Made by a program: the position numbers and the translations under genes. Below, one piece after another: positions 45,566 to 55,552 of a stretch of DNA of 64,000 bases. The DNA is from Pseudobdellovibrionaceae bacterium (GTDB taxonomy: Bacteria > Bdellovibrionota > Bdellovibrionia > Bdellovibrionales > Bdellovibrionaceae). Each line of letters starts with the position of its first letter. Positions within the stretch are counted from its first letter, which is position 1. Under the pieces are notes generated by a model. That model was given only the letters and a program-made list of their open reading frames with translations. It made no database searches and was not told the DNA's origin. Location: positions 1-64,000 of the forward strand of contig CANFQX010000016.1 in assembly GCA_947449255.1 (NCBI GenBank). The letters are read 5' to 3'.

Positions 45566-47199
45566 ACTCCAGCTGCGGCTTCTTGCTTTTTCTTGTGGAT
45601 ATAATAGTCATAGTCACCGTCATATGTTCGAAGTTGATTTTTATCCACTTCGAAAACTCGAGTTGTGATTTCCCTTAAAAAGTGTCGATCATGGCTTACG
45701 ATTAAGACCGTTCCTGGAAATTCTTTAATAGCTTCAAGTAAAATTTCCCTAGAAATAATATCTAAATGATTTGTTGGTTCATCCAGAATCAATAAATTAA
45801 CAGGTTGAGCAAGGATAGTGGCTAAAACCACTCGCGACTTTTCTCCACCCGATAAGATTGAAATCTTTTTATCTGCGTCGTCCCCAGAAAATTTAAAGGC
45901 TCCTAAAAGACTGCGCACAGTCCCAAGTCCCGCATTTGGCATACGAGAATGAACTTCCTCTATAATAGTCATATTTGGATCTAAAACATCGAGAGAGTTT
46001 TGACTGAAATAACCAAAGTTGATCGAGGCCCCCAACGAACATTTTCCCGTGGTTGCCTCAACGTCACCAGCAATAATTTTAAGTAGAGTGGATTTTCCTG
46101 CTCCGTTGACCCCAACCAGAGCCACCCTGTCCATGCGCTTGACAAGAGCATTGGCCCCAGAAAAAACAAGCTTTTCTTTACCCTGCTCACTTTGCCAAAT
46201 TTTTGCCAGGCCCTCAAATTTAACGACTTCTTCGCCACCTCGCGGAGGCACGGGCCAAACAAATTTAATTTTTGTTTCTTCTTCTGGAATTTCAATTCGA
46301 TCAATTTTTTCAAGTTTTTTAACTCGCGACTGCACCTGTGCCGCATGAGAGGCCCGAGCTGCAAAGCGCGCAATAAATTCTTCTTCTTTGGCCAGCATGT
46401 CATCTTGCCGCTTCGCTGCAGCGATCAATTGCTCTTTGCGAATATCACGTTCTTTTTCGTAAAAATCATAATTTCCACCATAAACCGTTATGGATTTATT
46501 TGCGATCTCAACAATTTTACCTACAATGCGATTTAAAAATTCACGGTCATGGCTGGTCATTAAAATGGCGCCCTTAAAGCTCACCAACCATTCTTCAAGC
46601 CAAATGATGGACTCCACATCCAAATGGTTTGTTGGCTCATCCATTAATAGGACTTGGGGATTCAGTGCCAATATCTTTGCCAAGGCTATGCGCATCTTCC
46701 AACCGCCAGAAAAGCTTTCTGTTGGGCGGTGAAAGTCGTCAGGACCAATTCCAAGGCCGGTTAGAATCTCTGCGGCGCGAGATTCCAGGTCGTAACCACC
46801 CAGCCGTTCAAATTCAGCCTGAAGCTCACCATAGACTTCTAGGATTTGATTCATTTTATCAGGATCCAAATCGGGATCACAAAGCTGCACTTCATAATTC
46901 TGCATTTGAATTTGCATTTCACTCATATTGCCAACGGCGGACTTCACTTCTTCTAAAGCGGAGCGCCCCTTCATTTCCTCAATATTTTGAGAAAAATAGC
47001 CAATAACAGTCTTGTCTGACATGGAGATGGTGCCGCCATCGATACCTTCTTCGCCGGTTATAATGCGAAAAATAGTCGTTTTGCCAGCTCCATTAGGGCC
47101 GACGAGACCAATTTTCTCTCCAGAATTGATCTGAAAAGAGCCATTTCTATAGAGAATTTTGTTACCCTGCTGCTTTGAAATAGAAGATAAATGAATCAT
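45562..47199 (-). CDS. ABC-F family ATPase
   Basis: ABC-F proteins bind the ribosome and act in translation (EttA-like) or antibiotic protection; they have no membrane part. Two ABC domains are present: Walker A GPNGAGKTT and GVNGAGKST, signatures SFSGGWKMRIALA and LSGGEKSRVVLA, and both Walker B segments LLMDEPTNHLD and LILDEPTNHLD. The linker between them (about residues 240-310) is charged and helical, as in Uup/YheS-type members. Length is 545 residues. The stop overlaps the potD stop on the other strand. Confidence 0.9.
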   Translation of the reverse strand: MIHLSSISKQQGNKILYRNGSFQINSGEKIGLVGPNGAGKTTIFRIITGEEGIDGGTISMSDKTVIGYFSQNIEEMKGRSALEEVKSAVGNMSEMQIQMQNYEVQLCDPDLDPDKMNQILEVYGELQAEFERLGGYDLESRAAEILTGLGIGPDDFHRPTESFSGGWKMRIALAKILALNPQVLLMDEPTNHLDVESIIWLEEWLVSFKGAILMTSHDREFLNRIVGKIVEIANKSITVYGGNYDFYEKERDIRKEQLIAAAKRQDDMLAKEEEFIARFAARASHAAQVQSRVKKLEKIDRIEIPEEETKIKFVWPVPPRGGEEVVKFEGLAKIWQSEQGKEKLVFSGANALVKRMDRVALVGVNGAGKSTLLKIIAGDVEATTGKCSLGASINFGYFSQNSLDVLDPNMTIIEEVHSRMPNAGLGTVRSLLGAFKFSGDDADKKISILSGGEKSRVVLATILAQPVNLLILDEPTNHLDIISREILLEAIKEFPGTVLIVSHDRHFLREITTRVFEVDKNQLRTYDGDYDYYIHKKKQEAAAGV

Positions 47200-47422
47200 A
47201 GATCCCTATATAACTCATTTTCTTTAGAGATGGGTATACAGAACTTAAAAATAATGCTAGAAGGGTGCATCGAACGAATCCGATCGGAATGTCTGCTCCT
47301 CATCTGGTTAGGATTTATACACTGGCTGCAAATAGTTCATGCTTCAAGCAAATCCAAAATAAAGACGGGCTTTTGCTAATTGAATCGTTTATCTTGCGCT
47401 CTACATCTTCCGAAAGGTATTC

Positions 47423-49315
47423 ATGACTCCCCCTCTAACTACTGTTGATAGTAACGTTAATGGCTTCGAAAGCTTTGGTCTTAGTGCTCCAATTATGGAT
47501 GCAATGAAAGACATGGGCTTCACGACACCAACCCCAATCCAACAACAAGCTCTTCCAATCCTATTAGATGGCGCTAACGACTTTATAGGTCTGGCTTCCA
47601 CAGGAACTGGAAAAACAGCCGCATTCGGCATTCCGCTTGCTGAAAATATCGATACAACTATAAAAGACACCCAAGCCTTGGTTTTAAGTCCAACTCGCGA
47701 ATTGGCTCTCCAAGTTGCTGAGCAATTGACTTTGCTAGGCAAGAAAAAAGGTCTTCGCGTTGTCACGATTTATGGCGGCGCAAGCTACCGCACACAAATC
47801 GATGGCATCAAGCGCGGTGCACATATTATTGTTGCTACCCCTGGTCGACTTGTCGATTTCCTTGAACAAAAAATGATTAAACTTCAAGGCGTTCAGACCG
47901 TAGTTCTGGATGAAGCCGATGAAATGCTTTCTATGGGTTTCAAAGATTCTTTGGACTTTATTCTTTCTGCAACTCACTCTGATGACAGCAAATCTGAGCG
48001 CGCAGCATGCCGCACTTGGTTGTTTTCTGCGACAATGAGTGGCGAAGTTCGCAAACTTTCTGAAAAATACTTAGAAAAACCTGCGACTGTTCAAGCCAAC
48101 AAAGGCAATGGACCAGCCTCTACAATTCAACAAGTTTACTACACAGTGAAAAACTCTGGCAAAATGGAAGTGATCTCTCGATTGCTCCAAACTTTGCCTG
48201 AATTCTATGGTTTGATTTTCTGTCAAACTAAAATGGAAGTGGCTGAACTTGCTGATCTTTTAACTCAACGTGGATTCCCTGCAGATTCACTTCATGGAGA
48301 TAAAAGCCAACAAGAACGTGAAGCGACACTTAAAAAGTTCAAACAAGGACATGTTAAAGTTGTTGTTGCTACGGATGTGGCTGCACGCGGATTAGATATC
48401 AAAGATTTAACTCACGTTATCAATCACTCATTGCCTTGGGATGTTGAATCCTATGTTCATCGTATTGGCCGTACTGGTCGTAATGGACAAAGTGGTACTG
48501 CGATCACTTTGGTGAATCCAGAGCAATTGAATCTTCTTCGTCGAGTTATTCAAACAACTAAGGCCGTCCTTACAAAAGGTGTTGTTCCTTCAGCTGATGA
48601 AGTTGCTGGCTTGAAAATTAAAGATGTTTTGGATAGAGTGAGCACAATGAAAGAGACAGATGCGGCTCTTTTATTAGCCAATGATCTTATCCGAGTCTTG
48701 ATCGCCGCAGGGGATACAAACCTGACTGCATTTTCTAAAGAAGATTTGTTAGCACGCTTTATTGCAGCTTACTTCCCGACTGTGTTTGTTAAAAAAGATC
48801 TCATGCTTGATTACATGGGCGACCGTGTTCCACGCGAACTTTTACCACGTGATCCAAATGACACTCGATTTACTCGCGGGCGCTCTGGCGGCAGCAGTGA
48901 ACGTGGTGGCGATCGTGGTGGTTACCGTTCAGATCGTGGTGGCGGCAGCAGCAGCGGTGGTTATCGCAGTGGTGGCGGAGGAGGAGGCGGTTACAGCAGC
49001 TCTAACTCAAGCACTAACAGTGATGCTCCTCGTCGTTCTTTCCGCAGCAACGGTGGCAGCAGCGAGCGCAGTGAACGTCCTGATCGCGGCAACTTCAATG
49101 AAGCACCATCTCAACGTGGTTTCCGCAAACGCGAAGAGGGGGCTAGCTTCAATAGTGATACCCGCCCTGCTCGCAGTGAATCTAGCGGCGAACAACGTTC
49201 TGAAAGGTCTGCTTCAGCCCCTTCAGAGCGCAGCCCTCGCACTGGCGAACATCGTGGCATAAAGCGTGTTCGAAGTGGCAGCTCACCCAGCACTTCACGT
49301 CGTTTCAAAGACTAG
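47423..49315 (+). CDS. DEAD-box RNA helicase with Gly/Arg/Ser-rich tail
   Basis: This helicase unwinds RNA duplexes, usually in ribosome assembly or mRNA decay. Motifs: TPTPIQ (Q motif), ASTGTGKT (Walker A), PTRELA, VLDEADEM (DEAD box), FSATM and HRIGRTGR. After the helicase core (to about residue 380) comes a domain resembling the DeaD/CsdA dimerisation region, then from about residue 480 a long tail of Arg, Gly and Ser repeats (GGGGGG and RSERS-like units) for RNA binding. Arginine codons in this tail are mostly CGT/CGC. It has its own promoter region and a strong terminator. Confidence 0.93.
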   Translation: MTPPLTTVDSNVNGFESFGLSAPIMDAMKDMGFTTPTPIQQQALPILLDGANDFIGLASTGTGKTAAFGIPLAENIDTTIKDTQALVLSPTRELALQVAEQLTLLGKKKGLRVVTIYGGASYRTQIDGIKRGAHIIVATPGRLVDFLEQKMIKLQGVQTVVLDEADEMLSMGFKDSLDFILSATHSDDSKSERAACRTWLFSATMSGEVRKLSEKYLEKPATVQANKGNGPASTIQQVYYTVKNSGKMEVISRLLQTLPEFYGLIFCQTKMEVAELADLLTQRGFPADSLHGDKSQQEREATLKKFKQGHVKVVVATDVAARGLDIKDLTHVINHSLPWDVESYVHRIGRTGRNGQSGTAITLVNPEQLNLLRRVIQTTKAVLTKGVVPSADEVAGLKIKDVLDRVSTMKETDAALLLANDLIRVLIAAGDTNLTAFSKEDLLARFIAAYFPTVFVKKDLMLDYMGDRVPRELLPRDPNDTRFTRGRSGGSSERGGDRGGYRSDRGGGSSSGGYRSGGGGGGGYSSSNSSTNSDAPRRSFRSNGGSSERSERPDRGNFNEAPSQRGFRKREEGASFNSDTRPARSESSGEQRSERSASAPSERSPRTGEHRGIKRVRSGSSPSTSRRFKD

Positions 49316-49347
49316 TGAAATACTTAGAAAACAAAAAGTTTTAAAAT

Positions 49348-49387
49348 AAAAAAGGAGCAGGCTTAAAAACCTGCTCCTTTTTTTTAT
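49348..49387. terminator. Bidirectional terminator after the helicase gene
   Basis: GGAGCAGG (49354-49361) pairs perfectly with CCTGCTCC (49370-49377), flanked by an A run on the left and at least eight T on the right. It separates the helicase gene from the convergent isomerase gene and can stop both. Confidence 0.92.
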
Positions 49388-49409
49388 CTTTCATTCGGAA
49401 GCAATTTTT

Positions 49410-52061
49410 TTAAAACCCCACATCATTGATGTAGCGATTGAGGTCGGTCAGTGATCCCTCAAACTTATCTGATTGCGCTGTGATCCCCTGCTGTTTAGAA
49501 AAATAACTCATATTATCAAAGTACTTCCAAAAATTAGGATTATGACGACTGACCAAAAATTTCTTATTCAACTTTTGAAATGAAGCTAAAGTATCTCGCA
49601 ACGAATTTATATCACCAACAAACTCTGGCAAGCGCTTCAGGGGCACACTGTATATTGCATTGGCATAACTGCCGACAAAGCCTTTTACAAAATTCACCGA
49701 GTCCCGCTCCGGCCACAATCTGTCTCTTTCGGGGGCGATCTGCTCAAAAAAAGCCACATTATAACGTTCCCGATTATGAATCATCGTGTACCAAGCGACG
49801 GTCAAATTGTCGCTATCAACAATTTGTACGAAGGAAAGTTCTGGCAAGTAAGAGGCAAAGATTCCTTTTTTGCCACCAATCACTGACAAAATATTTTCCA
49901 CTTCGCTGAATTTTAAATCTGTGCGACGGGAAAACTGAGCCAGCGATCCTCTTTCTGCATCAGTTTTCTTTTTGTTAATGTGCTCACTCGTAAAATGAGT
50001 CACCTTCTCTGGAAGGTAATTCAATATTTTTTCAGCCAATTCACCCTGCGGATTTTCTGAGTCTGAGATCGCTATTTGCGAATCCACCTCTGGACCAGAA
50101 TAAGGATACACGATATCCCTCATCGTTCCGGCACTTTGAGAGTAAAACGCACACAGTTCAGCCGGCAAGATCGAGCACGTTGGAACTTTATCTAAGAGAT
50201 TTAAATTGCGATCCCGACTAAACCCCGCACGAGTTGTCATTCTGAATTTTGCAGGCAAGAATCCTAAATACATGTCTTGCGAATTAAAGCGTGAAGCATC
50301 CATATGTAAACGTGTTTTAACTGCATGAACTATGGGAGCGTACACATCATAGGTTCCAACTAGATTATAATAAATATCTTCAAAAATTGGATAATCCAGC
50401 ATCCACATTGTTTTAGGTATTTCACCAAGAGCTCCACGGGAAACCGAAGCACTGTCTTGATGTCTATAGATCGTTAGAACTGCATTTGGATTATCACCCT
50501 CTCCTGTCCAGATATCTTGCAAACTAAATCCTGATTTCAAATATTTATTCAGATAGTCTTTCTTAATTGACCGCGAGGACCTGCGCTTTTGTTTAAACAA
50601 CTCAATCAGCGTCCAATCATTGCCATCACTTGCTGGCACAGCAAGATTGTCACCAGCGTCTGCAAAAAACTCCGGATGTTGCAATGTTACATCTGAATCT
50701 GGCTTGATAAAGAACACCCAAAAGTGATCATCGATGACACTCAAGGCTTCTGAACCTCTGCAGACAGGGCCTTTGATGAAACTGTTGATGAAAAAATAAG
50801 AGTCATCAATTAAAAACTGATAGCGCGACTTGGGTGGGATTTCCTTAAACGTCAGGAACGGATTTCCACCCGTTTCATTGCCATAGGCTGGAAAGTTTTT
50901 TTTGTTATTGATTTGCTCAATAAACATTTTTTTCCACTTGTCTAATTTTGCCGTATTCAACTGAAAAGGAATATGAGCTTTATGAACTATGGCCGAAGTC
51001 ACTTTTTGAAACTTATAAAAAATGGAGTAAGCTGAATTTTCAAAATAATACTCACTCGATTTTGGATCATCGGTCGGACGACGAGTTGGCAATTCATGGC
51101 AGTTGCCACCATCATTATCACAATGGGCCCGAATCAATCTAAAAAATTCTCCAGGCATTTCATCAAAATAAACGTGCGCCAAAAATAAATGTTCATAAAT
51201 ATATCGAGCTGTAATTCTATGGCTGAAATCACCTTGATTTAAAAAACTTTCCCATTCCTGAACTGTCGCTGGCTTTGAAGGCTTAGAAAGTTGGTAGGTT
51301 GCGTTAAATACTGGTGGCTTTGCACCCTCTTTAATCCAATTAAAAATTTCACTGGTCTCTTCAGGCGAAAGTTTTGGGAATCCATAGGGCATTCCCGCCC
51401 ATGGTAAATTATTTTGATAACTTCTTAATTGATCACTGACTGGCATCGCTGATTTTGAATTGATCGGACAAATTCGGCTTTGTTCTGCAGCAAAGGGTTT
51501 ATTGAACTGTTCTGTCAGGGAATGTTGACTGGAGTATTCAGATTTCAGAGCAATAAGCTGCGCAAGAATTGAACTTGCCAATCTAGCACTAGGGTCTTGA
51601 GGTGTTCGATTCACGATAGGAAAAAATCCATAGGTCCCATGTGCACCAACAAATTTATTTTCTCGCCATCGACCTGTTATTGTTTCCCAGTCATAGGATT
51701 GTGGAACGTCAACTCCAAGTCTAGTTGGTGATTTATTGCCCACTTCACGCTTTTCATAGATGTCATCCTGAATGGCACCGCGATCTACACCAGCAAATGA
51801 GGTCATATTGAGCTGACAAGGAGAGTTAAAGCAAGAATGGCAAGTGATGCATCGATTGTTAAAAATGGGCTGTATTTTACTGAGATAGCGGTCTTCGGTT
51901 TCCAAAGTGAATTGCTCTGATTTTGCAAGTGTCGCATTAGCCCCGTAGTTTTGAGAGGCTATATTGCGCTCAAGAGCTGTCCTATTTTGAAGACCCACAC
52001 AAGAAACAAATGCGCCTCCACCAACTAGAGCTAGTACGGCTGCTATTTTCAAAAAATTCAT
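49410..52061 (-). CDS. cti: Fatty acid cis/trans isomerase (Cti), haem c type
   Basis: Cti converts cis unsaturated fatty acids of membrane phospholipids to trans in the periplasm, stiffening the membrane under solvent or heat stress. The haem c motif is in RCITCHSCFNSPCQLN (about residue 70 in the chosen frame), as in Pseudomonas Cti. A signal sequence with a possible lipobox (FVSC) precedes it. Overall length, 883 residues, is near the 750-800 of the family but longer. The ATG at 52061 was chosen because GAGG lies upstream; the frame could extend to a TTG at 52076. No haem-assembly genes lie nearby. Confidence 0.85.
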   Translation of the reverse strand: MNFLKIAAVLALVGGGAFVSCVGLQNRTALERNIASQNYGANATLAKSEQFTLETEDRYLSKIQPIFNNRCITCHSCFNSPCQLNMTSFAGVDRGAIQDDIYEKREVGNKSPTRLGVDVPQSYDWETITGRWRENKFVGAHGTYGFFPIVNRTPQDPSARLASSILAQLIALKSEYSSQHSLTEQFNKPFAAEQSRICPINSKSAMPVSDQLRSYQNNLPWAGMPYGFPKLSPEETSEIFNWIKEGAKPPVFNATYQLSKPSKPATVQEWESFLNQGDFSHRITARYIYEHLFLAHVYFDEMPGEFFRLIRAHCDNDGGNCHELPTRRPTDDPKSSEYYFENSAYSIFYKFQKVTSAIVHKAHIPFQLNTAKLDKWKKMFIEQINNKKNFPAYGNETGGNPFLTFKEIPPKSRYQFLIDDSYFFINSFIKGPVCRGSEALSVIDDHFWVFFIKPDSDVTLQHPEFFADAGDNLAVPASDGNDWTLIELFKQKRRSSRSIKKDYLNKYLKSGFSLQDIWTGEGDNPNAVLTIYRHQDSASVSRGALGEIPKTMWMLDYPIFEDIYYNLVGTYDVYAPIVHAVKTRLHMDASRFNSQDMYLGFLPAKFRMTTRAGFSRDRNLNLLDKVPTCSILPAELCAFYSQSAGTMRDIVYPYSGPEVDSQIAISDSENPQGELAEKILNYLPEKVTHFTSEHINKKKTDAERGSLAQFSRRTDLKFSEVENILSVIGGKKGIFASYLPELSFVQIVDSDNLTVAWYTMIHNRERYNVAFFEQIAPERDRLWPERDSVNFVKGFVGSYANAIYSVPLKRLPEFVGDINSLRDTLASFQKLNKKFLVSRHNPNFWKYFDNMSYFSKQQGITAQSDKFEGSLTDLNRYINDVGF

Positions 52062-52221
52062 GGCTTCATACCTCAAAGTTCTAATTTAATCTTCAACGAA
52101 CTATTATGTTTCTTTTTTTAGAACTTTACCATTCTTGCTGCAGGGTACTAGCCTTAAGTTAGAGTACACAGGACTGACCACGAAAAGTGGGCTTAAGATT
52201 TTTCCTGGCGGTCATTTGGCA

Positions 52222-52250
52222 TAAAAAAAGCGCAGTTTGTCACTGCGCTC
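52222..52250 (-). terminator. Intrinsic terminator of the small secreted protein gene
   Basis: On the minus strand AGCGCAG pairs with CTGCGCT (plus-strand positions 52229-52235 and 52243-52249), followed by a run of seven T. It lies about 50 bases after the stop of the 127-residue protein gene and insulates the isomerase gene from it. Confidence 0.85.
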
Positions 52251-52296
52251 TAAATTTATATGAATTTTTAGAAAATTGCTAATGGACCCACAAGAT

Positions 52297-52680
52297 CTAC
52301 AGACATCCTGCTAATCCAGCTGGGTTGCCCAAAACTGCGAGAACATCGATAGGTCCTGGATAATATCCAGTAACAGAGATGTCCACTTTTATTTTGCTGT
52401 TATTAGGACCTGGAAATACCAATGTCCTCCCTCCTTGACTTAACGTCGGCATAATATCTTTTTTAATAGCCCGCAACGCATCGTTAAGCGGCTGCACACA
52501 AGTGCTATCATGGTTGCTAGACATAGCAGCTTTCAACTGATCTATGACGGCAGCCCATTCTCCTGTTGTGCAGTACTTTCCTTTAGTATAAAGACCAGCA
52601 CCCGCTTGCGCAGATTGTCCTACAAAGCTTAGGCAAATTGCGGCTACAAGCATCAAATTGGTCATTGCGTTTCTTTTCAT
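52297..52680 (-). CDS. Small secreted protein of unknown function
   Basis: I do not recognise this 127-residue protein. It has a clear signal peptide (cleavage after AQA). The mature part of about 100 residues has three cysteines (KYCTTGEW, DSTCVQP and a terminal AGCL). The ATG is preceded by the very strong ribosome binding site AAGGAGG, and the gene has its own terminator, so it is probably made in quantity. The long upstream region of almost 480 bp is gene-free. Confidence 0.7.
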   Translation of the reverse strand: MKRNAMTNLMLVAAICLSFVGQSAQAGAGLYTKGKYCTTGEWAAVIDQLKAAMSSNHDSTCVQPLNDALRAIKKDIMPTLSQGGRTLVFPGPNNSKIKVDISVTGYYPGPIDVLAVLGNPAGLAGCL

Positions 52681-53157
52681 GGTTCCTCCTTAAAGGTTGT
52701 TTACAGACAGTGACATCAAACCCTTTAACCAACCACGTTCCCCGTGAAAAAAGATTAGCACTCCAAGGGGTCTATTTCATAATTTTTTTTGGCAATGGTG
52801 TTTTTTTTGCCAATATTTTAGACGAAATCATGACTATAAAAAAGACACCTTCGGGTATATCAAACTGCCCTCCCTCAAAGCTAACTAGTTAAAACTTGCA
52901 GCGAAAAAACTTTTTTTAGCGTCCAAAGTTTGAGTCTTTTCTCCATGAATAATAAATTTAAAATGATGTCTCAATGTGAATCTTTTTAAGGCAAATTGCG
53001 TTCAAAGCCCTAAATCTTCATTTCAAATTCGAACTTTAGTGAATGCTGAGTGCCAATCTTGATCCCAAAAGACCAATCTGAGTGTATTCATCTTGATTAG
53101 GGACACTAATTCTCAAGCGCGATTGAATATATTTAATGTTCTTACCATAATTTGAAT
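52681..53157. other. Gene-free region between divergent genes
   Basis: No gene is seen. The region holds a 7-bp inverted repeat (TTGGCAA at 52789-52795, TTGCCAA at 52807-52813) and several A/T tracts. It should contain the promoters of the small secreted protein (minus) and of the PEP carboxylase gene (plus), but neither is clear enough to mark. Confidence 0.5.
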
Positions 53158-55551
53158 ATGAAAAAAATTTTTATTAGCAAGAAACCAGCACATCGGCTCT
53201 TAGCGAAAGAATTTACCTTATTAGTCAATTGGTCCGTCACGCTATTGGGTCAGGTGATTAAAAAAGAGCTCGGTCTGATTCGCTTTGAACAAATTGAAGA
53301 AATTCGTCATTTTGTTAAGTTAAAAAAAAACAGAGAGATCAATCAGCTCCTCAAACTCAAACAGGATTTACAAAAAAAATCCCCCGAAGAACAACTTGCC
53401 ATTGCCCATGCTTTTGCTTTAATGATGGAACTGATCAACTCCTGCGAGACGGCCTATCGCAGTTATCGTCTCCTAGAAGAAAAAAAAGCCTTAGTTGAAG
53501 AACGCTCTTCTGGCACCAAAGGCTGCACTGAAATTATTCATGTTCTGACAGCCCATCCCACTGAATCTCGAAATCCAGAGATGATTTACTTTTTTAATAA
53601 AATTCAAAATCTTCTGTTGATGCGACTCCAGAATTCCAGAGAGACTCAAGAAGTAAAGCTCGCATCGTTGTTGCATCAAGCCTGGAATCTGCCCATGTCC
53701 AAACAAAGAAAACCCTCCGTGATGGATGAGGCGGAATATATTTATTCATTGGTCCTCAGACCTGAAATATTTGAGCTCCTTGTTGAAAATGAGAAGGCAA
53801 AGAGACCCTTTTCATTGCGCACATGGGTCGGTGGAGACAAGGATGGCAACCCCTTTGTCGATGAAAACACAATGCTTGGCAGCCTTCGAATGTCCCGAAA
53901 CCTTATTTTAAACTGTCTTTCACTTGAGTTATTAAATTATATCGAAGACCTGCAACGATCTGCAAAATCAGGCTTAAAAAAGAAAGAGCCGATTCGATCT
54001 CTTCTGCGGCTCTCAAAAAACTTAAAAAAATCTCTAAAAAAGCTAAGGCTGCTCAAATCAGGTGATGCGCAAAAAGTTGATTTGAACTTCAAATTATTTC
54101 TTGAAATCTCCAAACAACAGACTGCAATATTTAAAATTGAATCGCAGGCGCTATCTAAACTACAATCCTTGTTTAAAATTTTTCCTGGCCTTGTGGTCCC
54201 CATTGAGCTTCGTGAAGCGAGCTCATTAGTTCATGAGGCTTTGCAAAAATCCAGCAAGTCCATGAATATTTCGCGAATGCTTGCCACTTTATCTAGACTT
54301 TGCCCTGAGCATTCTCTTCAAAATTATGCCCGAGGGTTTATTTTAAGCCAGTGCGAATCCGCGGCCGATCTCAATGCCGGAGTCGCCTTAACACAAAAGT
54401 TTTGTGCTGGTCGTCTGCCAGTCGTCCCCCTTTTTGAGAGTGCTCACTCTTTATCCAACTCGGCTAAGATCGTTGAACAATTTCTGTCATCAAAAAAAAA
54501 CCTGAAGCTGGTTCAAAAAAACTGGTCTTCGCAATTTGAAGTGATGTTGGGTTATTCAGACTCGGCGAAAGAAAATGGCGTCTTTCCTTCTCGCCTCTTG
54601 GTCCAATCCGCAATCATGGCTTTAGAAGCTGTAATTCAGCGGTATGGGCTCAGTCCTGTCTTTTTTCATGGTTCTGGAGGAAGCATCGAGCGAGGAGGAG
54701 GTTCCATTCAAGAGCAAACTGAATGGTGGCCACTTTCAGCTTTAAGTAAAGTCAAAATGACCATTCAAGGGGAAATGGTGTATCGCAATTACAGCTCCCC
54801 TTGGATACTTCAACGCCAATTGAATTTATTAAGTCAAAATTGCAGGGAAAGATTAGAAACAGCTAAAGTCCAAAGCAATATGACTTCGAGGGCACACCAA
54901 AAACTGCTGTCCGAATTGTCGGATTTCATCACGACATCCTATAAAAGTAGGCTGAGGGATCCAGATTTTTTAGATCTCATTGAAAGGGCAACACCCTATT
55001 CGTTCCTCAAAGACTTAAAACTGGGATCGCGGCCATCAAAAAGACAAGGTGCTATCAATTTAGAGGGGCTGCGAGCCATTCCATGGGTGCTATGTTGGAC
55101 ACAAACAAGAATTTTGTTTCCCACTTGGTGGGGCATTGGAAGTTTTTGGAAGACACAATCTCCACAAAAAAAAAAGAAATTTCAGAAGGTCTTTAAAGAG
55201 TCTGCTCTATTTCGTTCTTATGTGAAAGCCTTAGGCTTCACCTTAAAAAAAATTGAATTGGATATGTTTTTTCTATATCTAAAAAATTCTAAAATGGACA
55301 AATCAAAATTTAAAAATTTTGAAAAACTTTTTACATCCGAATATGCGGCAGCTATTGAATGCGTCCATGAAATCACGGGTGAAGAGAGCCTCTTGTGGTA
55401 TCGACCGTGGCTGGAGGCCAGCATTGAATTGCGCTCCCCATTGATTCACCCTTTAAATGTCTTGCAAATGATTGCCTTTGAAAACAAAGACATTTCACTG
55501 ATCAGGGAAACCATAACTGGTGTTGCCATTGGGATGTTGACCACAGGTTGA
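53158..55551 (+). CDS. Divergent phosphoenolpyruvate carboxylase
   Basis: PEP carboxylase makes oxaloacetate from PEP and bicarbonate. Recognisable blocks are VLTAHPTES (catalytic histidine near residue 133), WVGGDKDGNPF, LGYSDSAKENG, FFHGSGGSIERGGG, SRPSKR and LRAIPWVLCWTQTR. Departures from the family are important: the HGRGG arginine (R581 in E. coli) is Ser, GDRDGN is GDKDGN, and the C-terminal RNTG is LTTG. Length is 797 residues, shorter than the usual 880-970. The enzyme may be active but altered, or no longer a carboxylase. The ATG at 53158 is preceded by an in-frame TTG; no ribosome binding site is obvious. Confidence 0.8.
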   Translation: MKKIFISKKPAHRLLAKEFTLLVNWSVTLLGQVIKKELGLIRFEQIEEIRHFVKLKKNREINQLLKLKQDLQKKSPEEQLAIAHAFALMMELINSCETAYRSYRLLEEKKALVEERSSGTKGCTEIIHVLTAHPTESRNPEMIYFFNKIQNLLLMRLQNSRETQEVKLASLLHQAWNLPMSKQRKPSVMDEAEYIYSLVLRPEIFELLVENEKAKRPFSLRTWVGGDKDGNPFVDENTMLGSLRMSRNLILNCLSLELLNYIEDLQRSAKSGLKKKEPIRSLLRLSKNLKKSLKKLRLLKSGDAQKVDLNFKLFLEISKQQTAIFKIESQALSKLQSLFKIFPGLVVPIELREASSLVHEALQKSSKSMNISRMLATLSRLCPEHSLQNYARGFILSQCESAADLNAGVALTQKFCAGRLPVVPLFESAHSLSNSAKIVEQFLSSKKNLKLVQKNWSSQFEVMLGYSDSAKENGVFPSRLLVQSAIMALEAVIQRYGLSPVFFHGSGGSIERGGGSIQEQTEWWPLSALSKVKMTIQGEMVYRNYSSPWILQRQLNLLSQNCRERLETAKVQSNMTSRAHQKLLSELSDFITTSYKSRLRDPDFLDLIERATPYSFLKDLKLGSRPSKRQGAINLEGLRAIPWVLCWTQTRILFPTWWGIGSFWKTQSPQKKKKFQKVFKESALFRSYVKALGFTLKKIELDMFFLYLKNSKMDKSKFKNFEKLFTSEYAAAIECVHEITGEESLLWYRPWLEASIELRSPLIHPLNVLQMIAFENKDISLIRETITGVAIGMLTTG

Positions 55552-55552
55552 A

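Noticed and set aside
48762-49262. 166-codon frame inside the helicase gene rich in Val and Ala
   Set aside because: It is the shifted reading of the Gly/Arg/Ser repeat codons of the DEAD-box helicase.
52755-52763. TTAGCACTC resembling half of a CIRCE heat-shock operator
   Set aside because: The partner half GAGTGCTAA is not present nine bases later and no heat-shock gene is adjacent.
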